Part shown: piece after piece, positions 17,722 through 26,414 of the stretch
Numbering within the stretch: the first letter of the stretch is position 1
Layout: the number at the start of each line of letters is the position of its first letter
Source: Muribaculaceae bacterium
GTDB taxonomy: Bacteria; Bacteroidota; Bacteroidia; Bacteroidales; Muribaculaceae
Direction of reading: 5' to 3'
Assembly: GCA_910573745.1 (NCBI GenBank)
Contig: CAJSYI010000007.1
Span: 33,790-97,789, forward strand
DNA length: 64,000 nucleotides
Translations under genes and position numbers: made by a program
The notes under the pieces: model-generated
Told to the model about the DNA's origin: nothing
The model's database searches: none
What the model saw: the letters and a program-made list of their open reading frames with translations, nothing else

Positions 17722-17725
17722 CACG

Positions 17726-17763
17726 CGATTCAGCCGAGGCCTCAGGTCTCGGCTGAATCGTTT
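17726..17763 (+). terminator. Terminator after tRNA-Leu
   Basis: A 13-bp perfect stem (17726-17738 with 17748-17760) closes a 9-nt loop and is followed by TTT. The short T-run makes it moderate. It may also end the glycosyltransferase gene coming from the other side. Confidence 0.75.
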
Positions 17764-17792
17764 ATGCTGTTCGTCGTGTTTTCAGGCCGTTT

Positions 17793-18722
17793 TCAGACTA
17801 ACCGGGCATAGTGGGCGGCTCCTCTGAGGCCGATGGCGGTGTGCATGTATGATAAGCGGCATATGATGCGGGTCTTCACGTCGGTGGCTTTTGCCATAAC
17901 GTCTGTGATGAGCCGGCGGGCATCGGCGGTGAATCCCTCTTTTCTGTAAAGTCCGGCAAGTATGGCACGCCTAAGCAGCAGCAGCCTGAGAAGCCGTTCC
18001 CTGTCGGGATGGGAGGAATCCGCCACGTCGGCTTCAGCATGGTCGATGGCGAGTTCGCTTTGTTTCCCCCGTGAATGGTAAGACGTCCCGGTGATGGACT
18101 CTTCCTGCAGATATATGTCCACCATTGTGATCGTTGCAATCTTTATGTTCGGCTGGGCGAGCAGTATTCTTATGCCAAGCTCCCAGTCGTCCCAGGTGGA
18201 CAGGGATTCGTCCCATCCGCCCGCCGCCGTTATGAGGCTCCTCCGTCCGGCAAAGCCTAAGGTATACAGGAACGAATGGAAGATGTGGAATTCAAAGTCG
18301 GCGTGCCTGTTGAATTTCTTGAATCTTGTAGAGCCGTCGCGGAGGTGTTCCAGTGCCTTCCAGCAGAGGATGTCCGTGTCGGTTTCGCTATCGAAAGAAT
18401 TGATGATGTGTCTCACGAAGTCGGGCCGCATCGTGTCGTCGGAATCGAAGAAAGCCACTATTTCCGAGTCGGCCTCGCGAAGGCCTTTGTTGCGTGCGGC
18501 GGCGGCTCCGGGCTTCCTTTCCGTGAGCAGGGTGCATCTGGCCGTTCCGGAATAAGCGTCCATCCATCGTTTTACCGCGTCATACGAGCCGTCGGAAGAA
18601 TTGTTGTCAACCACGATTATGCGGTCTGGCTGCAATGTCTGTGCGGCTATGCTGTCGAGGGTGCGTATGACGAGCGAAGCGCGGTTGTAGACGGGGATTA
18701 TGATGCTTATTGTCGGTTTCAT
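17793..18722 (-). CDS. Glycosyltransferase family 2
   Basis: This 309-residue protein has a GT-A N-terminus: SIIIPVYNRASLVIRTLDSIAAQ (about 5-27), IVVDNNSSDGS (about 35-45) and the DxD region FFDSDDTMRPD (about 91-101). The C-terminal 100 residues are alpha-helical. It should transfer a sugar from a nucleotide donor to a surface glycan; donor and acceptor are unknown. It diverges from the 18769 glycosyltransferase. Confidence 0.88.
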   Translation of the reverse strand: MKPTISIIIPVYNRASLVIRTLDSIAAQTLQPDRIIVVDNNSSDGSYDAVKRWMDAYSGTARCTLLTERKPGAAAARNKGLREADSEIVAFFDSDDTMRPDFVRHIINSFDSETDTDILCWKALEHLRDGSTRFKKFNRHADFEFHIFHSFLYTLGFAGRRSLITAAGGWDESLSTWDDWELGIRILLAQPNIKIATITMVDIYLQEESITGTSYHSRGKQSELAIDHAEADVADSSHPDRERLLRLLLLRRAILAGLYRKEGFTADARRLITDVMAKATDVKTRIICRLSYMHTAIGLRGAAHYARLV

Positions 18723-18756
18723 ACCGCTAAATTACAAATAATCGGATTAAAATGCC

Positions 18757-18764
18757 TATTTTTG
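18757..18764 (+). promoter_or_regulatory. -7 element 4 bp before a start codon
   Basis: TATTTTTG matches TAnnTTTG and ends 4 bp before ATG 18769. Transcription starting 4-7 bp downstream would leave essentially no 5' leader. The -33 is not clear. Confidence 0.55.
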
Positions 18765-18768
18765 CACT

Positions 18769-19878
18769 ATGAAAATCCTTTTTGTAGGCGATTATTCAGG
18801 AGTGCATGCCAATCTTGCCGCCGAGCTGCGCCGTCGCGGCCACAAGGTTACGGTGGTTTCCGACGGCGGCCTCCATATGCAGACCGAATCCGACATTTTC
18901 GTCAGGCGGGAGCCCGGCATCCTCGAGTCCTTCAGGTATCTGTACCGGCTGTTCCAGATTCAGCCCGGGTTGAAGGGTTTCGACGTGGTGCAGCTTGTCA
19001 ATCCCGGCTTTTTCGGCTTGCGTCCCGGAAAGCTGAGCTATTTTCTGAAGCATCTGAAGAATGACAACGGGTCGCTTTTCCTGACCTTGGCCGGGAATGA
19101 CTTTTTCTTCGTTGAGGCGTGTGTCCGCAAGGACATGTTCCGCTTTTCGGAATTCCGCATAGGCAAGGAGAAGACCAGGCAGGTGATGTGCGACCCGGAA
19201 TGCGAATACGGCTGGTTCAATTCAGCGTTGACGGACTATACGCGTTATCTTTATTCTCAGCTTGACGGCGCGGTGTCGCTTTTGCCCGAATATGACATGG
19301 CGGCCCGGCCGGTGCTCGGGGAAAGGCTTGCTTTCGCCGGGCTGCCGATTGACTTTTCCGTTCTTCCGGACCTGGACACGGAAGTGGAAGGGAAAGTGAG
19401 GATTTTCGTGGGAATGGTCAAAGGCCGGGAGATTGAAAAAGGCACCGACAGGCTGTTGCGCATTGCGGAGGATATGCAGAAGGAGATGCCGGAAAGGTGC
19501 GAGGCAGTCAAGGTGTGCAACCTGCCTTTGCGCGATTACCTCAGGGAAATGGCCGGGTCGCACATAGTGCTCGATCAGCTGTACAGTTATTCTCCCGGGA
19601 TGAACGGCCTTCAGGCGGCGGCCTTGGGGCGTGTGTCTGCCACAGGAGCCCAGCCTGAATATTATGAATATCTCGGAGAAAAGGATTCCCGGCCGTTCCT
19701 GTGTGTCGCGCCTGACTCGGAAGACGGATTGCGCAATCAGCTCAGGCGGCTCATAATGGATCCGGAAGGGATTGCCGCGCGAGGGCAAAGCTGCAAAGAT
19801 TTCGTCCGCAGGCACCATAACGTCCGTGTGGTCGCAGACCGGTTCGAGTCCCATTGGAACAACGTTGCAGGATCATGA
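18769..19878 (+). CDS. GT-B type glycosyltransferase
   Basis: This 369-residue protein begins MKILFVGDYSGVHANLAAELRRRGH-like, typical of a GT-B N-terminal Rossmann domain. The C-terminal domain has VRIFVGMVKGREIEKGTDRLLRIAE (about 205-230) and a donor-site region HIVLDQLYSYSPGMNGLQAAALG (about 265-287), resembling GT4-like enzymes without the full E-x7-E motif. It probably builds surface polysaccharide. Its stop overlaps the next glycosyltransferase start (ATGA). Confidence 0.8.
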   Translation: MKILFVGDYSGVHANLAAELRRRGHKVTVVSDGGLHMQTESDIFVRREPGILESFRYLYRLFQIQPGLKGFDVVQLVNPGFFGLRPGKLSYFLKHLKNDNGSLFLTLAGNDFFFVEACVRKDMFRFSEFRIGKEKTRQVMCDPECEYGWFNSALTDYTRYLYSQLDGAVSLLPEYDMAARPVLGERLAFAGLPIDFSVLPDLDTEVEGKVRIFVGMVKGREIEKGTDRLLRIAEDMQKEMPERCEAVKVCNLPLRDYLREMAGSHIVLDQLYSYSPGMNGLQAAALGRVSATGAQPEYYEYLGEKDSRPFLCVAPDSEDGLRNQLRRLIMDPEGIAARGQSCKDFVRRHHNVRVVADRFESHWNNVAGS

Positions 19879-20693
19879 ACGGTGAGGGATGCAGGCTGCA
19901 GGTGCTGGTCTGCACTTTGGGTGCAGAGGGCATCCGCCGTGTATGCGCTTCGTCGCATCCTGAGGTGGACGGCGTGAGGTATTTGGTCAGCTGGCAGCAG
20001 CCCGACGGACATGTCGATGTGCCGGAAGAGATTAAGAAGCGGAATGACTTTGAAGTGGTTGTCTCGGCCACTCGTGGCCTTAGCCGCAACCGCAATGTCG
20101 CGCTTGATGCGGCTTCTGCACCTTTGGTTCTGATAAGCGACGATGATGTGGGCTACACGGCAGAAGGTCTGGAACGTGTGTTGAAGGCATTTGAAGATCG
20201 CCCGGAGACTGACCTGATAACGATGCAGTATGAATCTTCGGGTAATCCCAAGAAGTATGTGCACGGGGAAGTGGATTTGCGGTGCAATCCGCGCGGCTAC
20301 TATGCCACGAGCATTGAGATTGCGTTCAGGCTCTGGCGTTTGCGTGGTGCAGGAATCCGCTTCGACGAGCGTTTCGGCATCGGGGCCGAGTTCATCGCAG
20401 GAGAGGAGCAGATTCTGATTGACGATGCCTTGCGGGCAGGGATGAGGTGCCGTTATGTGCCGGGTGTCATATGCCGTCATGACGGATCCACCACTTCCGA
20501 CCGTCATTTCTATGACCCTGCCTATATAGCCACCAAGGGAGCCGTGATTTCACGCTTGTTCAGGTTCTCGTGGCCGTTTCGCATGCTCACTCATGCGCTG
20601 CGCAATGCCGGCGGCGGCAAGCCCATAAGCCGTATGGCCTATCTGCGGGCATGGCTCGGCGGCGTGGCGCGTCTTCGTCATAGCACAAAATGA
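19875..20693 (+). CDS. Glycosyltransferase family 2
   Basis: This 272-residue protein has an atypical N-terminus (LQVLVCTLGAEGIRRV), a GT-A core with ATRGLSRNRNVALDAA (about 63-78) and the DxD-type LISDDDVGYT (about 84-93), then GAEFIAGEEQILIDDALRAG (about 174-193), the acceptor-side acidic motif. It lacks a membrane anchor. It overlaps the preceding gene by 4 bp, so the two probably act on the same glycan. Confidence 0.85.
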   Translation: MNGEGCRLQVLVCTLGAEGIRRVCASSHPEVDGVRYLVSWQQPDGHVDVPEEIKKRNDFEVVVSATRGLSRNRNVALDAASAPLVLISDDDVGYTAEGLERVLKAFEDRPETDLITMQYESSGNPKKYVHGEVDLRCNPRGYYATSIEIAFRLWRLRGAGIRFDERFGIGAEFIAGEEQILIDDALRAGMRCRYVPGVICRHDGSTTSDRHFYDPAYIATKGAVISRLFRFSWPFRMLTHALRNAGGGKPISRMAYLRAWLGGVARLRHSTK

Positions 20694-20695
20694 AA

Positions 20696-20725
20696 GGGAC
20701 CGCGCCAGCAGTCTGGTGCAGTCCC
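20696..20725. terminator. Hairpin between convergent glycosyltransferase and ferredoxin genes
   Basis: GGGAC (20696-20700) pairs with GTCCC (20721-20725), with inner CCAG/CTGG, separated by an unpaired internal loop. No T-tract follows, so termination is likely but not certain. Confidence 0.5.
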
Positions 20726-20754
20726 GGAAAGTCCGTAGTGGAAATAAGAGGCTA

Positions 20755-20922
20755 TTAGCCCTCTGTGATAGCGTCGGAGGGGCAAACCTGAGCGCAGCTG
20801 CCGCAGCTGATGCACTCGTCAGGGTTGATGTGGTAGATGTCGCCGGGAGTGATTGCTCCTACGGGGCAAACGGGCTCGCAGGTTCCGCAAGCTACACAGT
20901 TGTCGCCAATTACGTAAGCCAT
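20755..20922 (-). CDS. Small 2x[4Fe-4S] ferredoxin
   Basis: This 55-residue protein starts at ATG 20922 and ends TAA 20755. It reads MAYVIGDNCVACGTCEPVCP at the start, then DECISCGSCAQVCPSDAITE. Two CxxCxxCxxxCP motifs (near 9-20 and 37-48) should bind two [4Fe-4S] clusters. This is a clostridial-type low-potential electron carrier for cytoplasmic oxidoreductases. A well-spaced promoter precedes it and it stands alone, so it is monocistronic. Confidence 0.95.
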   Translation of the reverse strand: MAYVIGDNCVACGTCEPVCPVGAITPGDIYHINPDECISCGSCAQVCPSDAITEG

Positions 20923-20980
20923 AGTTGTGTCTGATTTAAGTTAGTTATTTGTTAGAGTTATTCTTTTCTGAAAAGTCCTG

Positions 20981-21014
20981 CAAATTTAGCCCATTATTTC
21001 CAATCTGCAAAAAA
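20981..21014 (-). promoter_or_regulatory. Promoter of the ferredoxin gene
   Basis: The minus-strand -33 TTTTTTG (21014-21008) and -7 TAAATTTG (20988-20981) are 19 bp apart. The start codon is 58 bp downstream. Confidence 0.8.
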
Positions 21015-21050
21015 TCTTTCCTGAAAATTTTTTCTCTTCTCCTTTTTGGC

Positions 21051-21058
21051 TAATTTTG
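21051..21058 (+). promoter_or_regulatory. -7 element before the 21105 glycosyltransferase
   Basis: TAATTTTG matches the consensus, 46 bp before ATG 21105. It is divergent from the ferredoxin promoter. The -33 is unclear. Confidence 0.6.
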
Positions 21059-21104
21059 TGGCGGGATAAAGGATGCGATGTTGCGTCCAGACCGTTGTAA
21101 TATT

Positions 21105-21860
21105 ATGATTGTTTCAGAATTGCCGCTTGTGTCGGTCATCACAATAACGTTCAATGCCGCTCGTGAGCTGCCCCCGACCCTCAGGTCGGTCAAAGAGCAG
21201 ACTTTCCGTGGCTTCGAGCATATAGTCATCGACGGTGCGTCGGCCGACGACACCGTTTCCGTGGCGCGCCGGGAAGGCGTGGAGGGTCTCAGGCTGGTGA
21301 GTGAGCCGGACCGTGGCCTGTACGACGCCATGAACAAAGGGCTTAAGACTGCGAGGGGGAAATATGTGGTTTTCCTGAATGCCGGCGACTCTTTCGCCGA
21401 TGCCTCGGTTCTTCAGGCTTATGCCGACGCGGCCATGAAAGACCCCGACATCATCTATGCCGATACCGACCTTGTGGATGCCGGCAGGAAAGTGGTGGGG
21501 CACAGGCATCTTTCCGCTCCCGATGTATTGACTTTTGAAAGTTTCTCTCACGGGATGCTCGTATGCCATCAGGCTTTTATGGTGCGCAGGAGCATTGCCC
21601 CAAGGTATGACCTGCGCTATCGCTTCTCTGCCGACTACGACTGGACGGTTCGTTGCCTGGCGCTCACGGTTCCGCAGCGGTGCGTCAATCTGCATCGGGT
21701 GGCGATCCATTATCTCAAAGACGGGCTTACCGGGCGCAACAGGCGGGCCTCGCTTCTTGAGCGGTTCAGGATAATGAGCCGCCATTACGGCGCGCCGACG
21801 GCCATAGGCCGCCATGTCGGCTTCATCCCACGTGCGATCGCGCGGAAGCTGGGACGTTAG
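21105..21860 (+). CDS. Glycosyltransferase family 2
   Basis: This 251-residue protein has GT-A motifs VSVITITFNAARELPPTL (about 9-26), IVIDGASADDT (about 41-51), SEPDRGLYDAMNKGL (about 66-80) and the GDSF acidic site (about 95). This pattern is typical of WcaA-like enzymes adding a single sugar. The stop TAG is formed by the first bases of the inverted-repeat element that follows. ATG 21105 is preferred; ATG 21078 is possible. It belongs to the 17.8-21.9 kb glycan cluster. Confidence 0.87.
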   Translation: MIVSELPLVSVITITFNAARELPPTLRSVKEQTFRGFEHIVIDGASADDTVSVARREGVEGLRLVSEPDRGLYDAMNKGLKTARGKYVVFLNAGDSFADASVLQAYADAAMKDPDIIYADTDLVDAGRKVVGHRHLSAPDVLTFESFSHGMLVCHQAFMVRRSIAPRYDLRYRFSADYDWTVRCLALTVPQRCVNLHRVAIHYLKDGLTGRNRRASLLERFRIMSRHYGAPTAIGRHVGFIPRAIARKLGR

Positions 21861-22137
21861 AGTGTGGTTGAATTTTTATTCTGATTTTTACAGGCAGTTT
21901 TACAGGGCTTTCCGGGCCTTGGAACGAGGCGCATAGCGGGCTATGCAACGAGTGAAAGGCCGGAAAGGACGTGAAAATGCCGTGAAATGTTCCAGAGTGT
22001 GCCTTTATGGGCCTTTCGGGCGTCTTCGCGCCTTTGCCCCGGTCATGCAGCCCGCTGCACTCCCTCGTCTGCATGCGCGAATCCGTCCCGAAATCCTCCA
22101 TAAAAAATCTTGAAGAAAAATTTCAAACACACTCTTA
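21857..22137 (+). repeat. Inverted-repeat (MITE-like) element, family A, copy 2
   Basis: The roughly 281-bp element is bounded by TTAGAGTGTGGTTGAA at the left and, inverted, TTTCAAACACACTCTTA at the right. Inside are a CATAGC-GG-GCTATG hairpin (near 21932-21945) and G+C-rich inverted blocks. It aligns with 9714-9818 and 53275-53387 in reverse orientation. No protein is encoded. It separates the glycosyltransferase from trkA, and the 22138-22177 remainder shows nothing else. Confidence 0.8.
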
Positions 22138-22177
22138 GTTTGCAGATGTCAGGAATCAGGTTTCAGAATATCGTCAT

Positions 22178-23512
22178 ATGAAGATAATAATCGCGGGCGA
22201 CGGCGACACGGGCACTCATCTTGCGCGTCAGCTTTCGTATGAAGACCAGGATGTGGTGCTTCTCGGCACGGATGCGGCACGGCTTGCCGATATGGATGCC
22301 CGCTACAACATACTGACCCAGGAGGGCGAGGCCACTTCGGCCTCGGCGATGAAGGCCGCCGGGGTGGCGGGCGCCGACCTTTTCGTGGCCGTAACTCCTT
22401 GGGGCAACACCAATCTTGTGTCGGCCCAGCTTGCCAAGTCGCTGGGCGCGGGAAAGACCGTGGCGCGCATAGACAACCCGGAGTTCATTTCCGATGAAAT
22501 GAAGTCATTGTTCAGGAATGTCGGTGTGGACACTCTCGTCTATCCCGAGCATTTTGCCGCAAAGGAGATTTCCACCGCGCTTGAATACAGCTGGCTCCGC
22601 TACCGTTATTCTCTCCACGACGGACAGATAATCGTGGCGGGCGTCAGGATTCCTGAAGGCGCGCCGGTTGACGGCATGGAATTGAGGGAGTTCGGCAAGG
22701 AACGGCATCGGTTTCATGTCTCTGCCATAAGGAGAGGGGGCGAGACCATAATCCCTTGCGGTACGGACGTGATACGGGCGAGGGACACCGTTTGGTTCAC
22801 TTTGGCCGGAGGCGACGAACGTGAACTCATACGCCTGTGCGGCCGTTCTGACTCCGCTATACGCAAGGTCATGGTGGCCGGGGCGGGCAAGATTGCGAGG
22901 ACGCTTTGCCGCAGGCTCGGAAACCGGTTTGAGCTGACGGCGGTGGAGCCTGACCGGGAGCGTTGCCGCAAGCTTATGGAATGTTGCCGCGACGTGAATG
23001 TGGTCAATGCGGACTACAGGAATCTTGACGTGTTGCGCGACGAGAAGCTTCAAGACATGGATGCGTTCGTGGCTTTGACCGATGCGTCCGAAACCAACAT
23101 AGTCAGCTGCCTTGTGGCCAGGGATTTCGGAGTAAGGAAGACAGTCGCCGAAATCGAGGACATGCAGTATTTATCCGAGGCAGAACGCCTTGACATAGAC
23201 AAGGTGATAAACAAGAAGCTTCTCACGTCCAGCAGGATATACCAGATGCTGCTCGATTCGTTCCTGCCCACTCCGCGTTGCCTGGCTCTTGAGTATGCCG
23301 AGGTCGTGGAGATTGTGGCCGGGGAAGGCTCGAAGATAGTCAAGGCTCCCGTGAAAGACCTCAAGTTGCCGAAAGGCACCACAATAGGCGGTATGATACG
23401 CGACGGGGTCGGGATGCTTGTCGGCGGTGAGACCCGGATCAGGCCCGGCGACCATCTCGTGATATTCTGCCTCACTGGCTCGTTGTCCAAAATAGAAAAA
23501 TTCTTTGTCTGA
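22178..23512 (+). CDS. trkA: Trk potassium uptake regulatory subunit TrkA
   Basis: This 444-residue protein has two RCK units in tandem. Nucleotide-binding loops are GDGDTGTHLA (about 5-14) and AGAGKIARTLC (about 231-241), each followed by a C-terminal ligand-binding RCK_C domain (about 135-215 and 355-444). It is a cytoplasmic NAD(H)-binding gating ring for the TrkH channel. Its stop overlaps the trkH start by one base. Confidence 0.93.
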   Translation: MKIIIAGDGDTGTHLARQLSYEDQDVVLLGTDAARLADMDARYNILTQEGEATSASAMKAAGVAGADLFVAVTPWGNTNLVSAQLAKSLGAGKTVARIDNPEFISDEMKSLFRNVGVDTLVYPEHFAAKEISTALEYSWLRYRYSLHDGQIIVAGVRIPEGAPVDGMELREFGKERHRFHVSAIRRGGETIIPCGTDVIRARDTVWFTLAGGDERELIRLCGRSDSAIRKVMVAGAGKIARTLCRRLGNRFELTAVEPDRERCRKLMECCRDVNVVNADYRNLDVLRDEKLQDMDAFVALTDASETNIVSCLVARDFGVRKTVAEIEDMQYLSEAERLDIDKVINKKLLTSSRIYQMLLDSFLPTPRCLALEYAEVVEIVAGEGSKIVKAPVKDLKLPKGTTIGGMIRDGVGMLVGGETRIRPGDHLVIFCLTGSLSKIEKFFV

Positions 23513-24969
23513 TGAATTCAAATCTCAGGTTCGCGCGCGTGTTTCGCGTCTGCGGATGGCTGTTGCTTCTTGAGGCTCTTTTTCTTCTCCTCCCGATGTG
23601 CGTTTCATTGGCCTACGGGGAAGATGACTGGTGGACATTCCTTGCTGCCGCAGTCTCAGCCGGTGCCGTGGGCGGAGGCGCGGCGTATTTCCTGCGGGGA
23701 TGCCCCTCTCGCCTCAACCGTCTTGACGCGTTCCTGCTCACCACGATGGTCTGGGTGCTGTTCTCTGGCTTCGGAATGATTCCTTTTATGGCCGGGTCTC
23801 TCGGTGCCGATGCCGCAGGTGCGTTTTTCGAGACAATGAGCGGGTTCACCACTACGGGCGCGACCGTGATTGCGGATGTTGAGTCGCAGACACGCGGGCT
23901 TCTGTTTTGGCGCAGCCTGATACAGTGGATCGGGGGGCTGGGGATAGTGCTTTTCATTCTGGCGGTGCTTCCCGCGCTGAACCGCGACGGCGGCATATCC
24001 ATGTTCAATGCCGAGATGACAGGGATAAGCCACGACAAGCTGCATCCGCGCATCAGGCAGACTGCCAAGTCCTTGTGGGAGGTGTACGGTGTCCTGACGG
24101 CAGTCCTGGCATTGCTCCTGTGGCTTGGGCCGATGGATTTCTTCGACAGTGTCTGCCAATCGATGACCACGATGTCTACAGGCGGCTTCTCGACACGGAA
24201 CGACAGCATCGCAGGCTTCGGCAGCCGCTACGTGGCAGCGGCCGTTACGTTGTTCATGCTTGTCGGAGGTGTCAATTTCACATTGATATACAATATGTCG
24301 CGCGGAGACTTTTCGTCGTTGAGGCGCAACACTGTGGTCAAGGTGTACGCTGGCACTGTTGCAGCCATTTACGCTGTTCTTGCTGTTTCGTTGGCTTTTC
24401 AGGGTAATGAATGGGATTGGACTGACTTTCTGCTCCGCCCCATGTTCCTCATAGCGTCGGCCATTACCACCACCGGCTTTTCCTACGGAGGCTTTGAGGC
24501 ATGGGGGCCGGTGGCCTTGACGCTGGTTTTCGTGATGATGCTCACTGGCGCGTGTGCCGGCTCCACAACCGGAGCCGTTAAGCTGGACCGTTTCACGGCT
24601 TTGGCCCGGCATGCCCGTAATGAAGTCATGCTCGGGCTTTATCCCAACAGGATGATGCACGTCGATGTCAACGGACGTATGCTTAACGAGGGGCAGATGT
24701 CGAGGATTTCCGCTTTCATCGTCCTTTACCTTGCGTTGATTCTTGCCGGGACTCTGGTGCTTGCAGCCTGCGGGTTCAGTTTCACGGACTCGCTTTTTGC
24801 CACTACGTCGTGCATAGGCAACAACGGTCTCGGCTACGGGGCTACCGGCGGAAGTTTCTCCGTCATTCCTTCTGGAGCCAAGTGGATGCTTTCCGCATTG
24901 ATGCTGGTGGGACGCCTGGAACTCTTCACCGTTATTGCGCTCTTCATCCCGTCTTTCTGGAAGAAATGA
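23512..24969 (+). CDS. trkH: Trk potassium channel subunit TrkH
   Basis: This 485-residue inner-membrane protein has about ten membrane helices and four pore loops, each carrying a selectivity-filter glycine: SGFTTTGATVI (about 103-113), TTMSTGGFSTRN (about 219-230), TTTGFSYGG (about 321-329) and SCIGNNGLGYG (about 434-444). It imports K+ with TrkA, encoded immediately upstream. Confidence 0.93.
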   Translation: MNSNLRFARVFRVCGWLLLLEALFLLLPMCVSLAYGEDDWWTFLAAAVSAGAVGGGAAYFLRGCPSRLNRLDAFLLTTMVWVLFSGFGMIPFMAGSLGADAAGAFFETMSGFTTTGATVIADVESQTRGLLFWRSLIQWIGGLGIVLFILAVLPALNRDGGISMFNAEMTGISHDKLHPRIRQTAKSLWEVYGVLTAVLALLLWLGPMDFFDSVCQSMTTMSTGGFSTRNDSIAGFGSRYVAAAVTLFMLVGGVNFTLIYNMSRGDFSSLRRNTVVKVYAGTVAAIYAVLAVSLAFQGNEWDWTDFLLRPMFLIASAITTTGFSYGGFEAWGPVALTLVFVMMLTGACAGSTTGAVKLDRFTALARHARNEVMLGLYPNRMMHVDVNGRMLNEGQMSRISAFIVLYLALILAGTLVLAACGFSFTDSLFATTSCIGNNGLGYGATGGSFSVIPSGAKWMLSALMLVGRLELFTVIALFIPSFWKK

Positions 24970-25105
24970 CAGGGTGATTGCTTGATTCAGGACAAAAGCT
25001 GAAATGTTTCAGAAAGCCGACAGTCGGGCAAGGACATATGTCTTTTTGATGGTTCTATTAGGGAATTTTTCGGAATGAAAGGCCAATTGTTACCGTATTA
25101 TTTAG

Positions 25106-25113
25106 TACTTTTG
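25106..25113 (+). promoter_or_regulatory. -7 element of the AraC regulator gene
   Basis: TACTTTTG lies 20 bp before ATG 25134. The possible -33 ATTG (25086-25089) has a short 16-bp spacer. Confidence 0.6.
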
Positions 25114-25133
25114 CGATATAAAAAGAGAAAAGT

Positions 25134-26054
25134 ATGATTATCGACGTGAAGTCTCAGGCGGCTGTTGTTCAGAAAGAGGCGGTGAAGGAGTTCTCGCTTC
25201 AGGACGTGGCGCGCAAAGTCAACAATGTGAATCTCGACGAGGAGATTGTAGTGGTGGAGGACTGGTGTCCGGGAAGATCGGAGATGCCTGTCCCCGCACG
25301 CGTGAATGCGCTCCTCATCATCCTGTGTACTCACGGCAAAGGCAGGATCGGAATAGACCTCAAGGAATATGAGGTGGAAAAAGACACGCTTCTTGTGATC
25401 CAGCCCAAGAACTATATCTATCTCATCGATTACGACGAAGATGCCAGGGCGAACATCGTGGCGTGTTCCGGCCATGTGGTGGAGGATGTGCTTCCTAAGC
25501 TGACCGATCTCCTCCCGCTTCTGATTCATCACCGTACGGAACCCGTAACGCATCTCAACGAAGAAGAGTCCGGAAACCTGAATGTGTTCTACCGGTTCCT
25601 GAGGACTAATCTGACTGGGCCGCGCACGCCGTTCCTGCAGCGTAAGGTGCTTTGCGTGCTTCAGGCTGCTTTGTTCGAGATGATGGACATGCATCACGCC
25701 CGGTCGAAGGAAGCCATATTCAGGCGGACGCGCAAGGAGGAAATAATGGCCAAGTTCATCCTCGCCGTAAGCGAGGATTTCCGTGAGCATCGCGAAGTGT
25801 CTTACTATGCCGAGCGGCTGTGCATCACTCCCAAGCATCTGTCTGCGGTGGCCAAAGAGACTTCAGGCCGCACTGCCGGCGAATGGATCGAGGGATATGT
25901 GACGATGGAGGCCAAAGTGCTCCTTAAATCCACCGACCTGACCGTTCAGGAGGTGGCGGCGCGTCTGAATTTCGCCAACCAGTCGTTTTTCGGTAAATAC
26001 TTCAAACATCAGACGGGGATGTCGCCTTCGGCATACCGTCGCGCGTTTTCCTGA
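25134..26054 (+). CDS. AraC family transcriptional regulator
   Basis: This 306-residue protein has an N-terminal cupin-like sensing domain (about 50-150; HGKGRIGIDLKEYEV and PKNYIYLID) and a C-terminal AraC/XylS double helix-turn-helix (about 205-305; YYAERLCITPKHLSAVAKETSG and ARLNFANQSFFGKYFKHQTGMSPSAYR). The effector is unknown. No metabolic operon is adjacent, so targets cannot be inferred. Confidence 0.92.
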   Translation: MIIDVKSQAAVVQKEAVKEFSLQDVARKVNNVNLDEEIVVVEDWCPGRSEMPVPARVNALLIILCTHGKGRIGIDLKEYEVEKDTLLVIQPKNYIYLIDYDEDARANIVACSGHVVEDVLPKLTDLLPLLIHHRTEPVTHLNEEESGNLNVFYRFLRTNLTGPRTPFLQRKVLCVLQAALFEMMDMHHARSKEAIFRRTRKEEIMAKFILAVSEDFREHREVSYYAERLCITPKHLSAVAKETSGRTAGEWIEGYVTMEAKVLLKSTDLTVQEVAARLNFANQSFFGKYFKHQTGMSPSAYRRAFS

Positions 26055-26055
26055 T

Positions 26056-26406
26056 TTATAGCATGTTCGCGCCCCATCCGCTGCGTTGGGGCATATGTTC
26101 CCCGTATAGCATCAGTGGCTTTTCAAGAGTCCATCCACGAGAGGCGTTGCGGACGCTCATCTTCACAAGGCCGCGTTTCCGGCGGGCTGCCTGCCTTACT
26201 TCGCCGACAAGTTCGGTCATGTCGTTGGCGCGTCGGCAGAAAAACGACATTTCGTTGCCGTCGGCGAAGCGAAGGCGCACGTGAAGCTCGTCGCCGATGC
26301 GCATCGGATGGCTTTCGTGGCGCGACGGCGCGAAAGAGTGGACATAGGGGTATATTCCGCGCGAAGAGCGTATTCCTTTGATTCCAGAGCAGGATGTTGT
26401 GTACAT
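26056..26406 (-). CDS. Hypothetical protein
   Basis: This 116-residue protein starts MYTTSCSGIKGIRSSRG at ATG 26406, chosen because a promoter element lies 27 bp upstream. A longer reading to 26457 would cross that element. It has no signal peptide or membrane helix. The middle has LRFADGNEMSFFCRRANDMTELVGEVRQAA, and the C-terminus is basic then Gly-rich. I do not recognise the family. It is convergent with the AraC gene, separated by 1 bp. Confidence 0.6.
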   Translation of the reverse strand: MYTTSCSGIKGIRSSRGIYPYVHSFAPSRHESHPMRIGDELHVRLRFADGNEMSFFCRRANDMTELVGEVRQAARRKRGLVKMSVRNASRGWTLEKPLMLYGEHMPQRSGWGANML

Positions 26407-26414
26407 AAGGCATG

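Noticed and set aside
17527..17724. Minus-strand open frame of 65 codons over the tRNA-Leu gene
   Set aside because: It reads through the whole tRNA on the opposite strand, a known artefact. The tRNA has all structural features and its own promoter and terminator.
19841..19853. GGTTCGAGTCCCA in a glycosyltransferase gene equal to part of the tRNA-Leu T-arm
   Set aside because: A possible attachment-site pair with the tRNA, but the match is only 13 bp, is in frame with conserved coding sequence, and no integrase is present.
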